The notes under the pieces: model-generated
Databases searched by the model: none
Seen by the model: the letters and a program-made list of their open reading frames with translations, nothing else
Told to the model about the DNA's origin: nothing
Made by a program: the position numbers and the translations under genes
From: Sergeia podlipaevii
Taxonomy: Eukaryota > Euglenozoa > Kinetoplastea > Trypanosomatida > Trypanosomatidae
Direction of reading: 5' to 3'
Assembly: GCA_030849805.1 (NCBI GenBank)
Contig: JASANZ010002272.1
Coordinates: forward strand, 124,001-188,000
Length of the DNA: 64,000 nt
Part shown: positions 50,901 to 62,900 of the stretch, in pieces
Layout of the letters: each line of letters opens with the position of its first letter
How positions within the stretch are numbered: position 1 is the stretch's first letter

Positions 50901-53900
50901 CAGCGCGATGGGGATGCCGCGAGGGTTTTGGTTGAGTCCGGCAAGATCCTGCGCCTTTACAGCACGAGCCATTTCAAAGACACGCGCGTTGATCTGGCCT
51001 TCAAGGTCTGTGATGCGAGACTGGTTCTTGTGTGCGTCGTCAAGACGAAGCGCCGCACGTTCGGCCTCCATGCGTGTGAACTCAGGGTCCTGATCAATTG
51101 GCAGCCTGTGCAATGGAATGCCCTCAGGCTTTTGGTTGAGGTAGCCGCGATCGTGTTTCAGCAGATTTCCTGCCATCTCATGCAAGCGCGAGTTCATACG
51201 TTCGTGTACGTCTGTAATGGCGTCCGCCTTGGGGAAGCGCTCTGCCTTGAGTGCACGTAGCTCATCCACAAGCTCCGCAAAATACGGGTCCTCGTGTGGC
51301 TGAAGAGCTGAAATTGGAATGCCGCTAGGGTTTTCCTCCAGTCCCTTGAGGTCCTCTTTCTTCTGAGCGCGAGCGAGTTGACGGGCTCGTTCGTTAAGCT
51401 GATCTTCCAGGTCCTCCACCTGGGCAGTGGCGCGCTTCGCCTTGGCAGCGGCGCGGGCAGCCTCCAAGGAACGGAACGTCGCATCCTTGCCAAGTGGCAG
51501 CACATCCAAAGGTACGCCCTCGGGGTTGCGGTCGAGATACGCGCGATCGCGCTGCAGCTGCTCTTGCGCCATCTCATGCGCCATAAAGTTGAGCTCCTTC
51601 TCCAAGGCGGAAATCTCATCGCGGTTACCACGCGCGTCAACCGCCTGAAGCTGTAGTTTCTTGTCCTCTACACCCTTAAAGGCGCGGTTTTCTGTGAGCG
51701 GGAGTAGGGAAAGCGGCAATCCTTCAGGCTCAGCATCGATGTAGCTCGCGCGGTCTGCGAAGAGAAACTTCTCCGCAAGCTCAAGCGCACGCTCGTTTAG
51801 GCGGTCACGAAGAGACTTAACCTTGCCAGCATTGCGAACAGGGTCATGATTGAGGCGGCGCAGCTCCGGAATCATCGCTGCAAATTGCTCATCTTCATGA
51901 AGGTCCAGAAGAGCGAGGGGAACTCCGAGTGGAGCCCGTGTGAGGCCCACAAGATCATCTGTGAGCTGCTCACGCGCAAGCACCTCGGCACGGTCCCGCA
52001 GACTCTGCTCCAACTCCTTCAACTTGTTCTCGTCCCCTTCGCTCTTGGCCGCCGCACGTGCTACTTCAAGAGCGTGGAACTGCTCGTCGTCATCAAGCGG
52101 CAAGTCAGCAAGCGGCACGCCGAGCACAGTGCGGTCTAGAAACGCGCGATCACCTTCGAGTCTGTCACGTGCCATCTCGTGTGCGCGCTCATTCATCAGC
52201 TCCTGCTGCGCACGGATCTTCGCGGCATTACGCACAGGACTACGCTTCAGCACGCGGACTTCCAGAATCATCGCAGCCATCTTAGAGTCCTGATGGGGCT
52301 TGAGAACCTGCAGTGGAACTCCAAGTGGGACCTCATCAATACCAACGAGATCCTCCTGGAGTTGCAGCTTCGCAAGTTCGTGAGCGCGGGCGTTGAGCTG
52401 CGGCTCAATCTTCGCGATAACCGAATCATTGCGGCCGACCTTGGCGTCCAGCTCGTCCATCAAGCGTAGGATAGTGCGTTGCACGTCCAATTCATGGAAG
52501 TGTGGGTCCTCATCAGGAACCAGAATGCTCAAAGGTACGCCCTCTGGCTCGGCGTCAAGGAAGCTATCGCGTCCATGCTCCAAGGCTTGCTGCGCTAACG
52601 TGTGAGCACGATCATCCATCCGTGCTTCAATATCAGCGGCGCGGCCCTTGAGGGCGGTGATGCGGCGTGTGCGTCGCAGATCCTGCACGAGTCTCGTCAT
52701 TTCTGGATCCTGGCGTGGCTGCAGAAGATCCAAAGGGATACCGAGTGGCTTTGGATCAATGCCTGCAAAGTCCTTCTCTACAAGTGCCTCCGCCAGTCGG
52801 CGTACATGCGCGTTCATGTCTTCCTCTAAAACGCGGATAGCATCGCGGTTGCCGACGGCATCCGCATCGCGCAGTTCCTTTCTCTTTTGCTTCATTTCTT
52901 GAAAAGCAGCGTCGCCGGAAAGATCGAGCTCGTCGATCGGGATGCCTGCTGGCTCAGGGTCAAGGAAGTACATATCGCCGTCCTGCTGCTCACGCGCCAT
53001 CTCCTCGAGACGGTCACCCATAATCTTCACAAGCGCATCAGCCTCAGAGGATGCTTTTTGGTCCTTCTTGAGGGACCGGCAGCGCGCGGCAGCCTCAGCA
53101 AACACCTTGTCATCGTGTGGGCGGAGACTGGTGGTAGAAACGTTTCCGATGGACTCTGGAAACACAGCAAGATCATCTTCCATCACCATCCTCGCAAGAT
53201 CGCGTGCGCGGTCGTTGAGCATGCCCTCCACAGACTTTATCGCAGCCCCACCCCCTGACCTTCCCTTTGTCGCCTTGATCTTGGCGCGCTCCACCTCAAG
53301 CGTCTTAAACTGATCGTCCGTGTCGAGAGGTAGATCGGAGAGGGGAATGCCCAGAGGCGTGGGATCAAGGTAGCTTTCGCGGTCACCGAATACCAAGTCG
53401 CTGGCCAAATCATGTGCGCGTGCGTTCATCCTAGTGTTAATTGCATTGATTTCTCTTGCATTTTCCTCATGGCCCTTCTTCTTAAGTGCGCGAAGCTCGT
53501 TGATAAGCGCGCAGCACATGTCATCCTTGTGAAGTCCAAGATACTCCTTGGCAAGGCCAGCTGGGGCGGCATCAACGCCATTCAAGTCGCTCGTCTTCAC
53601 ATTCTTAGCTCTGTCGTGTGCGCGGTCATTCAGGCGCATCTCAAGATTGTCAATCTTGCTCTGATTGCGGCGTAGATCCTTCAAGCGCAGCTCAGCGCAC
53701 TCGGTCTCCATATCCTTGAAAAAAGAGTCCATGCTTAGTTCCAGCACATCGAGAGGAATATCCTCAGGCTCTGGATCTAAGAAGTCGCGCGGCATCGCAT
53801 TTTTCGCGAGCTCGTCCGCACGTGCGTTCATCTCTACCAGCTTGCTTGCCATAGCCTCCTTGTTGCTGATGCGGTCCTTCTTCAAAAGGCGCATCTGTTT

Positions 53901-56900
53901 AATGAGTGCCATGAAAGTGGGGTCACTGTGTGGCTTGAGCAAGTCGAGAGTCACCCCACGCGGCTGTGGATTAACCCCTTTCAGGTCCTCCTCCTTCTGC
54001 GCTCGCGCAAGCTCGTGTGCGCACAGATTTAGCTGCTCCTCCAGGTCCTTAATCACAGAGGCGTTGCGACGTGCGTCCTGTGTCTTGAGAGTCGCGCGCT
54101 GCCCCTCCAATCTCACAAAGGTGGCGTCGGTGTCGAGTGGAAGGATATCAACAGGAACTCCCTCAGGGTAAGGATCAAGGTAGTCGCGGTCGTTCTCAAT
54201 GAGCTTCTTGGCAAGCTCGCGTGCGCGTGTGTTCATCGCGGCAATAACCTCACGCAGCGCCTGTTGGTCTACCGGAGGCGCCGCTTCTATCTTCCGCCGC
54301 TTCTCAACGAGCTCTGCAAACTGTGGGTCCTTGTGCGGATCCAGAACGCTGAGAGAGACGCCCTCCACCACCGTGTCAAGCCCCGCGAGATCCATCTTCT
54401 GTCTCTCCTCAGCCAGTGCAAGTGCGCGCATGTTGAGCTGGTCCTCCAATTCACGCATCTTGGCGTTGTGGCGATGAGGATTATCGGCCTTTAGCGCGGC
54501 GCGACGCACCTCCGCGGTGTGGAACTCCTCATCCGTCATCAATGGCAGTGCACTCAGCGGAACACCTCGAGGATTCTCAACAAGATAGCCGCGATCCCCC
54601 TCCAGACGCTCTCGTGCGAGTGAGAAGGCACGGTCGTTGAGAGCAGCCTTAACCTGCGCAACCTGCTGTTTGTCCGCATGGCCCTCGCCTCTGCTCTCCA
54701 ACTCTCGCAGCCTCTCAATTTCTGCAGCAAAAGCTGGGTCCTTGTATGGCTTCAGTACGTCGAGAAGTGGGACGTTCAGGGGATACTTATCGACCCCTTC
54801 TAGCTCTCTGTTGATCACGTCACGAGCCAGTGCGCACGCACGCTCATTGAGCTGATCCTCCAAGTCGCGGATTGCAGCAGCGTTGCGACGCATATCGACG
54901 GACTTCAGCTGCGCACGATGCGCCTCAAGCTCGGCGAACTGAGGATCGTTGTCAAGATCAAGCAGTTCCAGCGGGATCCCTTCCGGCTCACGATCTAGAT
55001 ACATGCGGTCATTTGCAAGTATAATGGCCGCCTTTTCAGTGTTGTACTCGTTGATCTTCTTCTTCAGCCTGGCAATCTCCGCCGCGTTTTCAGTTGTGTC
55101 CTTCTTCAGCTCACGAAGCTCCTTGAGCAGCTCACGGAAGCGAGGGTCATCGTAAAGATCCAACTGATTCATCGACAGACCGCGTGGCGTACGATCAAGG
55201 TCCTCAAGGTCCTCATTCATCTGACGCTGTGCCAGCTCCATAGCGCGTCCATTCATCGCTGCCTCGAGCGCCTTAATCTTCTCCGCATGACGATTCGCAC
55301 CATCTTCCTCAGCGAGCAGCTTCGCACGCTGCAGCTGCAGACGTGCAAACTCGTCATCCTTATCCACTTGCAGTACACTAAGAGGGATGCCCCCTGGTTG
55401 GGGATCCATAAAGGTATCGCGATCGCCACGGAGCAACTTTTCAGCCTGCGCCTTCGCAATCGCGTTGAGGTCTGACTCAAGAAGAGCAATATGAGCTGCA
55501 TTGGCGCGATCACCTGCGGGCTTGTGCAGCAGCGAACGGCGCTCCGCCTCCTTGGCAAGCACGACGGGATTTTCGTACACCCTCAGCAGTTCTAAAGGAA
55601 TGCCCTCTGGGGCAGCGTCCATATACTCCTTGCGGTGCTCACGGGCCAGTTCAAGAGCGCGACTGTTCAGTTCGTCTTGAATCTCACCAAGACGCTGCGC
55701 AAACTTGGTTATACCATTAGGTCTGGCACAAAGCGCACGAGCTTCGCGCTCGAAGTTGATAAAGACCTTATCCGTTTCGAGGGGCAGAGCTGAAAGAGGG
55801 ATGCCTTCAGGTGCCTGCTCCAATGCAGCACGCTCCTTATCATGGAGCTCTTTCGCGACCATTGATACCCGTGAGTTGAGCTTGCCGAATAACACGTCCA
55901 TCGCATCCTTGTCACCCACTGCTTGCGCATCGCGGTACTGTTCCTCCATATCCACAAATACCTTGTCATCGTCGAGTGGCAGATCCTCCACAGCAACGCC
56001 GTCAGCGCCATGACCACCAGCAACCGCTAGCTTGCTGCGAAGCGCATCCTTGACCTCACTCGCCAAAGCAGTCGCTCGATCATTCAGCTCGTCCTCGAGC
56101 TGCTTGATGTCGGCAGTCGTTGCAGAAGGGTCCTTTTTCAGGGCGGCGCGGCGCGATTCCAGCTGTGTAAAGACAGTGTCCTCATCGAGGGGAACCTGCC
56201 GCAGAGGCACGCCAGCTGGACGTGTATGCAGGAAAGCGCGATCGCCCCTCACCACACCCTCCGCAAGCTCCAGCGCACGCGCACGAAGAGCGTCCTCGGC
56301 CTTTGCCTGGCCTTCCTCATCACCTGCCACCTTGCACATGGCGCGCACACGCTCCATGTGGATAAACTCGCTGTCGCCATCAAGCGGCAAGTTCTCGATG
56401 GGCACACCACGGGCGGCAGCAGGAAGGTAGCTAGGGCGTTCCTTAGCGTTCTTCTCTCGTGCGAGTTGTGCGGCACGGTCGTTAAGCGCGGCCTCCAGCT
56501 GTGCCACGAGCGCTGCATCGCCCTTGCTGAGGGCCTCGCGACGCTGCCTTTCAAGGGCCAAGAAAGTGGGATCGGTGCTGAGAGCAAGGGAACGTAGCGG
56601 GCAGCCTTCAGGATCAGCAGTCAGGAACTTGTCGCGCTCCTCCCACAGCTTCTCTTCAGCAAGCTGGCGCACTCGCTTGTCCATCTCTTCCAGCACAGCA
56701 TCAAGAGCCGCCTTGTTCTTACTAGGGTTTCCCAAAAGACGGAGCGCCTGCATCTCGAGCTCATGATACGCACGATCAGAGTCCAGAGGAAGCTCGGAGA
56801 GTGGAATGCCAAAAGGGTCTTGGACGAACATCGCGCGGAGACTACTGGTCTTGTTGGCAGCGAGCTGTGCAGCACGTGCGTTGAGCGCATTCGCAAGCTG

Positions 56901-59900
56901 GTCGACCTCTTCGCTCTCACCCGACTGCAGCGCAAGTTCTCGGGCGGCGATCAGCCTAGCACACTCCTCGTCCTCCATGAGAGGGAGTGCGATGCGGGGC
57001 ACCTCGTTTGGTCCTACAGTGCGTGTCACAGACTCAGAAATATGACGCTCCTTGAGCGCACGAGCAGCCTCCACCGCACGGCGGTTCATGGCATCTTCGA
57101 GGGCATCAATGGCAAGACGATTTCCATCAGGATCCTGCGCTGCTAGTGTCGCACGCTGCTTCATCATATCCAAAAAGGCTTCATCCTTCTCAAGACCGAG
57201 ACAACTAAGCGCAATGCCTTCCGGTTTCTGCGAGAGAAAGGCGGTGTCGCTCCGAAGCTGCTCATGCGCCATTTCCTGGGCACGATGACGCAGTTTCGAC
57301 TCAATCTCTGGCACTTCAGAGGCGCGGCTGGGGTCCGCCAAGGCATGCGCACGCTCCTCCATCAGCTGGCGGAACTCAGGGTCCTCATCAAAGGGAATAG
57401 ACTTGAGCGGAACCCCAAGTTCCATCCCAGAAAGATACTGTTCACGGTCCTCCGCATTCTTCTCGCGAACAAGCGCAGCTGCACGCGCGTCCAACGCGTC
57501 ACGCAACCCCTGGAGCTCAGCCGGGTCGACATTAGGATCTTCCAAAGCAACAAAGTAGAGCTTCTCAAGACGCCTGTACTCGTCATCTTCATCAAGAGGG
57601 AGGTTTGTGTAGGGAATGCCATCGTATTCGCTCTTCAAAAACTTGGCGCGTTCCTTGGCAACATACTCGTCCGCCAACTGCTTCGCACGCTCTGTCATCT
57701 TCATCTCAAGTGTCTTGATCTCTTTGGCGTTCTTCTTGGGATCCTTCATGAGCTCGCGCCGACGCGCCTCCATGGCAACGTACTCCGGATTCTCATCCAG
57801 CATCGCCATCAGCTGCTTCTGAGAAACAACAAAACCAGCCTCGTCCAAGAATGCTCTGTCGTTGTCCTTAAGGTTCACGGCAAGCTCAGCTGCACGCTTC
57901 TTCATCTTCTCCTCAAGAGCTTTGATTGCACTCGAATTGTCATTCGTTCCGCTCACAACGTCAGTATTCCGCAACCGCAGGCGTGCCACCTCTGCATCGT
58001 GAAAGATGCTGTCCTTGTCAGTGAGAAGAGCAGCGGTCGGTATTCCGTCGTACTCTTTGGCCAAAAACATGTCGCGCTCCTTCTCCTTAAACGCCTGAGC
58101 CACTACCTCGGCACGCTCGTTGAGCTCCTCTTCCTTCAGAGTAATCAGTATTGGGTCTACAGCGGGTTTTGCCTTCTTCATCTCTGCGCGTTGTACTTCC
58201 ATTTCAGAAAACGCGGCATCTGCGCTAAGAGGCACAAGCTCAACTGGGATGCCAGCAGGAAAGGGGTGGAGATACCCGCGGTCAGCAGCGAGTTTCATCA
58301 TTGCCAGTTCCTTGGCACGATGACGCAGTTTCGACTCAATCTCTGGCACTTCAGAGGCGCGGCTGGGGTCCGCCAAGGCATGCGCACGCTCCTCCATCAG
58401 CTGGCGGAACTCAGGGTCCTCATCAAAGGGAATAGACTTGAGCGGAACCCCAAGTTCCATGCCAGAAAGATACTGTTCACGGTCCTCCGCATTCTTCTCG
58501 CGAACAAGCGCAGCTGCACGCGCGTCCAACGCATCACGCAACCCCTGGAGCTCAGCCGGGTCGGCATTAGGATCTTCCAAAGCAGCAAAGTAGAGCTTCT
58601 CAAGACGCCTGTACTCGTCATCTTCATCAAGAGGGAGGTTTGTGTAGGGAATGCCATCGTATTCGCTCTTCAAGAACTTGGCGCGTTCCTTGGCAACATA
58701 CTCGTCCACCAACTGCTTCGCACGCTCTGTCATCTTCATCTCAAGTGTCTTGATCTCTTTGGCGTTCTTCTTGAGATCCTTCTTGAGCTCGCGCCGACGC
58801 GCCTCCATGGCAAGGTACTCAGGGTCCGCATCTAAAAGAGTCTGCAGCGCCGCAGCTCCGGAGCCCATCTCGCTTCTCTGCAAAAACCTGCGCTCCTTCG
58901 CCTTCTGCGCCATACAAACCTCCCCGGCGCGTCGCCTCATCTTCTCCTCTAGCGCCGCGATGGCGGGTGCGTTCGTCTCTGCATTCTCCCTTCGAAGCCT
59001 GAGGCGAGCAAGCTCAGCCTCGTGGAAATCATCATCACCGTCCAGCGCGTCACTTGGCGCCGCCTGATCTGCAGAGAGGAACATCGCTCGCTCCTTTTGC
59101 TTGAACTTCTCCGCAACAGCGGCAGCGCGGTCGTGCAGCTCACGCTCCTTCGCCTCAATCGCAGCTTCGTTGCCGCCTCGCTGTGTTGTAAGAGCAGCCC
59201 GCTTTTGCTCTAACCTCATGAACTTATCATCGTCGTTGAGAGGCACAAGCTCGACGGGAATCTCAGCATACTCGCGGTGAAGATAATCGCGAGATACTGT
59301 CCCGCCGCCATGGCCATGGGTCATAGCCACCTCATCGGCTGCCGCTCGCAGCCTCGCCTCCTGCTCTTGTACTTTGTAGTCGTTACGTGGATCTCCGATC
59401 AGCTCGTACCGAGCCAGTTCCTTCGCGAGATAGTCAGCATCCTTGTTCAGTAGCGGGTTAAGGATAGCCAAGTCCATTCCTTCTAGATAGCGCGGACGCT
59501 CAACACCCAGCAGCTCAGCCGCCATCTCGTGGCAACGCTCATTCAGCTCGCGCTGAAGCTCCTCTATGGCAGAGGTAGAGGGGTTCTTGTTAGACAGAAT
59601 ATCTTCGAGGGCATGCAGCGTTTCTTGAAACTTGGGATCGGTATCAAGCGGTAAATCTGAAAGCGGCACACCATGTGGAGCGGGCTCCAAAAAGGCCAGA
59701 TCGGCAGCCATCAGACGCGGTGCCTTCTCGGGAGTGTCAGTGATGCGCACCCGAGCCGCCTCAAGACCCACAATCTCGACCTGGCAGCGCACCTCGCCGG
59801 TACCGCGCGGGCACGTGACCACAAGCGCGTGGCGGCCCGCCTTCGGCAGATGATACACAATACTGATCTCGCGATAGTTGATCGCTGAGAGCGAGCCCTT

Positions 59901-62900
59901 CAGACGCGCGTCCTCCGGGTTATATAGATACGCGCCAATGCAGTCAGCCGCCACTACGTCGCCGCCGTTGGGTGTCTCAAACGGTTTCTCTTGCCGCACG
60001 AGAATGTGGATATCAGTAGGGCAGTCGACAAGGAAATCCACACGCTCGCGGCCTTCGTTGGCGAGCGTGAGAGCTTGCACAGCTGGTAAGTGGCGCGCGA
60101 CATCCGGCTGGTATCGCTTGATCATCAGCTTCTTCTCATCCGAGGGATGAAAGTGCCAGTAGGAAAGCAGGAACTTGGACTGATCGTGGTACATGCAGCA
60201 ACCAATAAGGTACGTAAGAGACTTGGCGGGAATTGTCAGCACAGCCGTCACCTCGCGAGTAGAGTGGAACAATCCTGGATGCAACAGGCGATGATTATCA
60301 AAGGTGAGAAGGTAGGTCATGATGTTGCTACTGTGTACGGATGCCTGCGCAAGCGTCAGGCCCTTCTGTGGATAGGCGATGGCACGGTCAGGGACAGTGT
60401 GGCGACGGTGGCGCAAGTCTGGCTGGCGAAGCATCGCAATAATCTGAACTGGCTCACTCACCGTATTCTGAATGACATAAAGCGGGTTCTCTCGCCATGA
60501 TATCAGTGATGGATTACCACCATTGGTGGTCTCACCCCATTGGCTGTTGAAGTGGTGCCCGGGTTCAACAGGAATGTTCAAGTAGCCGCGCTGGATACTA
60601 TTAAATATCTGAGAGAATTGCGACGCCGGAACGTAAAATACATTGTCCTCATCCGGGTTGAACTTCTCACGAAGTTCGGCCGTCCAGGCCTTATCCTTGC
60701 GATTCATGCGACCCTTGTACGCTCCAGCCTCAAGCGGGTTGTACATTTTAAGAAAGACAGAGTTAAAATCGTTCTTTGAATCTGACGAGGGACGCACAAC
60801 GTCGAGTACCGCGTAGTACTCATGTGGAAGCAGGCCAACCGCAGTGGCCTCTTTGTCCTTCGCCTGGGCGGTCACAACACTGTTGCGCAGCGACTGCTTG
60901 AGGCGCCGCCAGAACTCCATATCTCCAAAGTAACAGCACGCGACCTTCGCAAGAGAAGGTTCGGTCGGTGTCAAGACAATTGGTCGCCCGGTGAAGTCGT
61001 GAAACACTTCCTCCTGGGTGATGCCTTCGAGGTTGTCATACATCGTGTAGAACTTGGCGTATGCCTTCTCCAGCAGCAGTGGCCACCAGTGCCTAGTGGG
61101 GGAGCGGCAGAAGAACGTGGTATCCCCGCTCTTAGGTATACGATCATCGATCTCAACCTTCACCCATTGTCCATAGCGATGGAACTGAAAGGTGTAGCGT
61201 CCATCCTTTCGGGGTTTCCGAGACACAAATACGTTGCGGATGATGTCAGGGTTGCGCTCGATCATTGCAGCGAATGCAGTCAAACACCCTGAGAAGTCGC
61301 TCGCGCCGCGCTCAAACTGGCTACGGCTAACATTCTTCGGTACTAGGGGCTGCGTCTTGCCTTCCGGGTACAGCTCGCGAATGTGCACCCACAGCTCCGA
61401 GCAGGTGTTGTGATTGTCCACATAGAAGCGGCGGTCTTCGTATGAAGTCTTGCCCTCCGGTGCCTCCTCGATTTGGTTTGCTGCCATCTCAATTGGCGTG
61501 TAGTCAATGCACACCTGCTCATCCACGCCCTCGTCAATTTCATCTTCGTCTTCGAACATGCCAGCGTCATTGGGGGAGTCAACAATGCGCACATTAGCCG
61601 GGTTGCTGCCCACGATTGTAAGCGTGACGGGTACGTCGCCCGTAGCACGGGGGCACGTCACTGAAAGTGCATACCGGCCGCTGCGAGGAAGGTGATGGAT
61701 AAGACTGACCTCGCGAAAGTTGGTCGCGGCGTGCACGGCGCAGATACGGCGATCTACATCATCGTAGAGGTAGGCACCAATAAAATCAGCAGTCATCGCA
61801 TCGCCGCCGGTTTTGTTGACGAAAGATTTCATCTGCGCGGCGAGGACGTGAATGTCGGTCGGTGTGTCCACATAAAAGTCAACACGGTCCTTGGAGCGAT
61901 CGTGTAGGACAACGTCCTGCTTGGCAGGATGCTCCCAGTCCATTTCTGGGACTGCGAGCTTTGCAATGGAGAGGTTGGCGTAGTTCTGACTCTTAAAGCG
62001 GTAGAGTGCGAGCTCAAAAGGTGCCTGAGTGCCCTTGTTCATGGTTGAGGGGACCAAGTAGCAAGTAGACTGCGGCGGAATGACAACCATGTTCGCCACA
62101 TCACGAGAGTTGAGGAAAAGACTCTTGTAGATTAGCTTGTGGTTGTTACTGGTGAGAAACACCGTAGGCATTGGATTGGGATAGATCGCACGGCTAATGA
62201 CCACCCCACACTGAACGTACTTGGTGGTTTCCTCGGCGCCGGTGAAACGCCGCTGATCCTCCTGCTTCACCATGACGACTAGCTTGATGTCCGTGTTGCC
62301 AGAGTTTTTGACAAGATAGGCAGGGTTCTTACGCCAGGTGATAAATGTGGGATTGCCGCCGGCCGACTCGCCCTTCCACTCATCGTGAAAGTACGTTGCA
62401 TCGCCGCAAACGAGAGACATAAAGCAGAGGTGGATTGCGCCAGTGATCTTGATGAAGAAAGGATAAGGGAGGAAGATGTAGCGTGGGTTTTTCACATCGA
62501 ACCTCTCCTTTTGTTTTTCAGACCAAATATTGTCAGCGCCGGCAAGAGGACCAGAATACTCATCGTCTTCAAAAGGGTTGTAGAGCTGAATAACAAGATC
62601 ATTAAGAGCAGAAGAACCAGTCAAAGAAAAAATACCGAGGATAGAATAAAATTGCTCTGACTGCATCCCTACGCTCTCAAGGTCCACGTCTTTCGTGAGA
62701 AGAGAGGCCACATACTCACCACGCTTAAGATGCTCACCAAGAGCAAGCCAGTACTGCCCGTCCTTGATATTCACGCCAGCGGTCTTGGCAAGCTTTGTGT
62801 CAATGGGAATGCTAAGCACTGGCTTTCCAGTGAGGTCAAGAAAGGCCTCCTGCAGCGAGCATCCCTCGAGGTTCTCATAGCTTGTGTAAAACTTGGCGTA

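Noticed and set aside
57264..58835. 523-codon plus-strand frame opposite the GM6 repeats
   Set aside because: It is antisense to a well-supported repeat protein. It is long only because the recent duplication copies the same stop-free antisense frame.
46885..59715. Regular ~204-bp repeats as a possible satellite or CRISPR-like array
   Set aside because: The repeats are coding, in frame and diverged at DNA level, and are explained by GM6 protein repeats. There is no repeat-spacer pattern.
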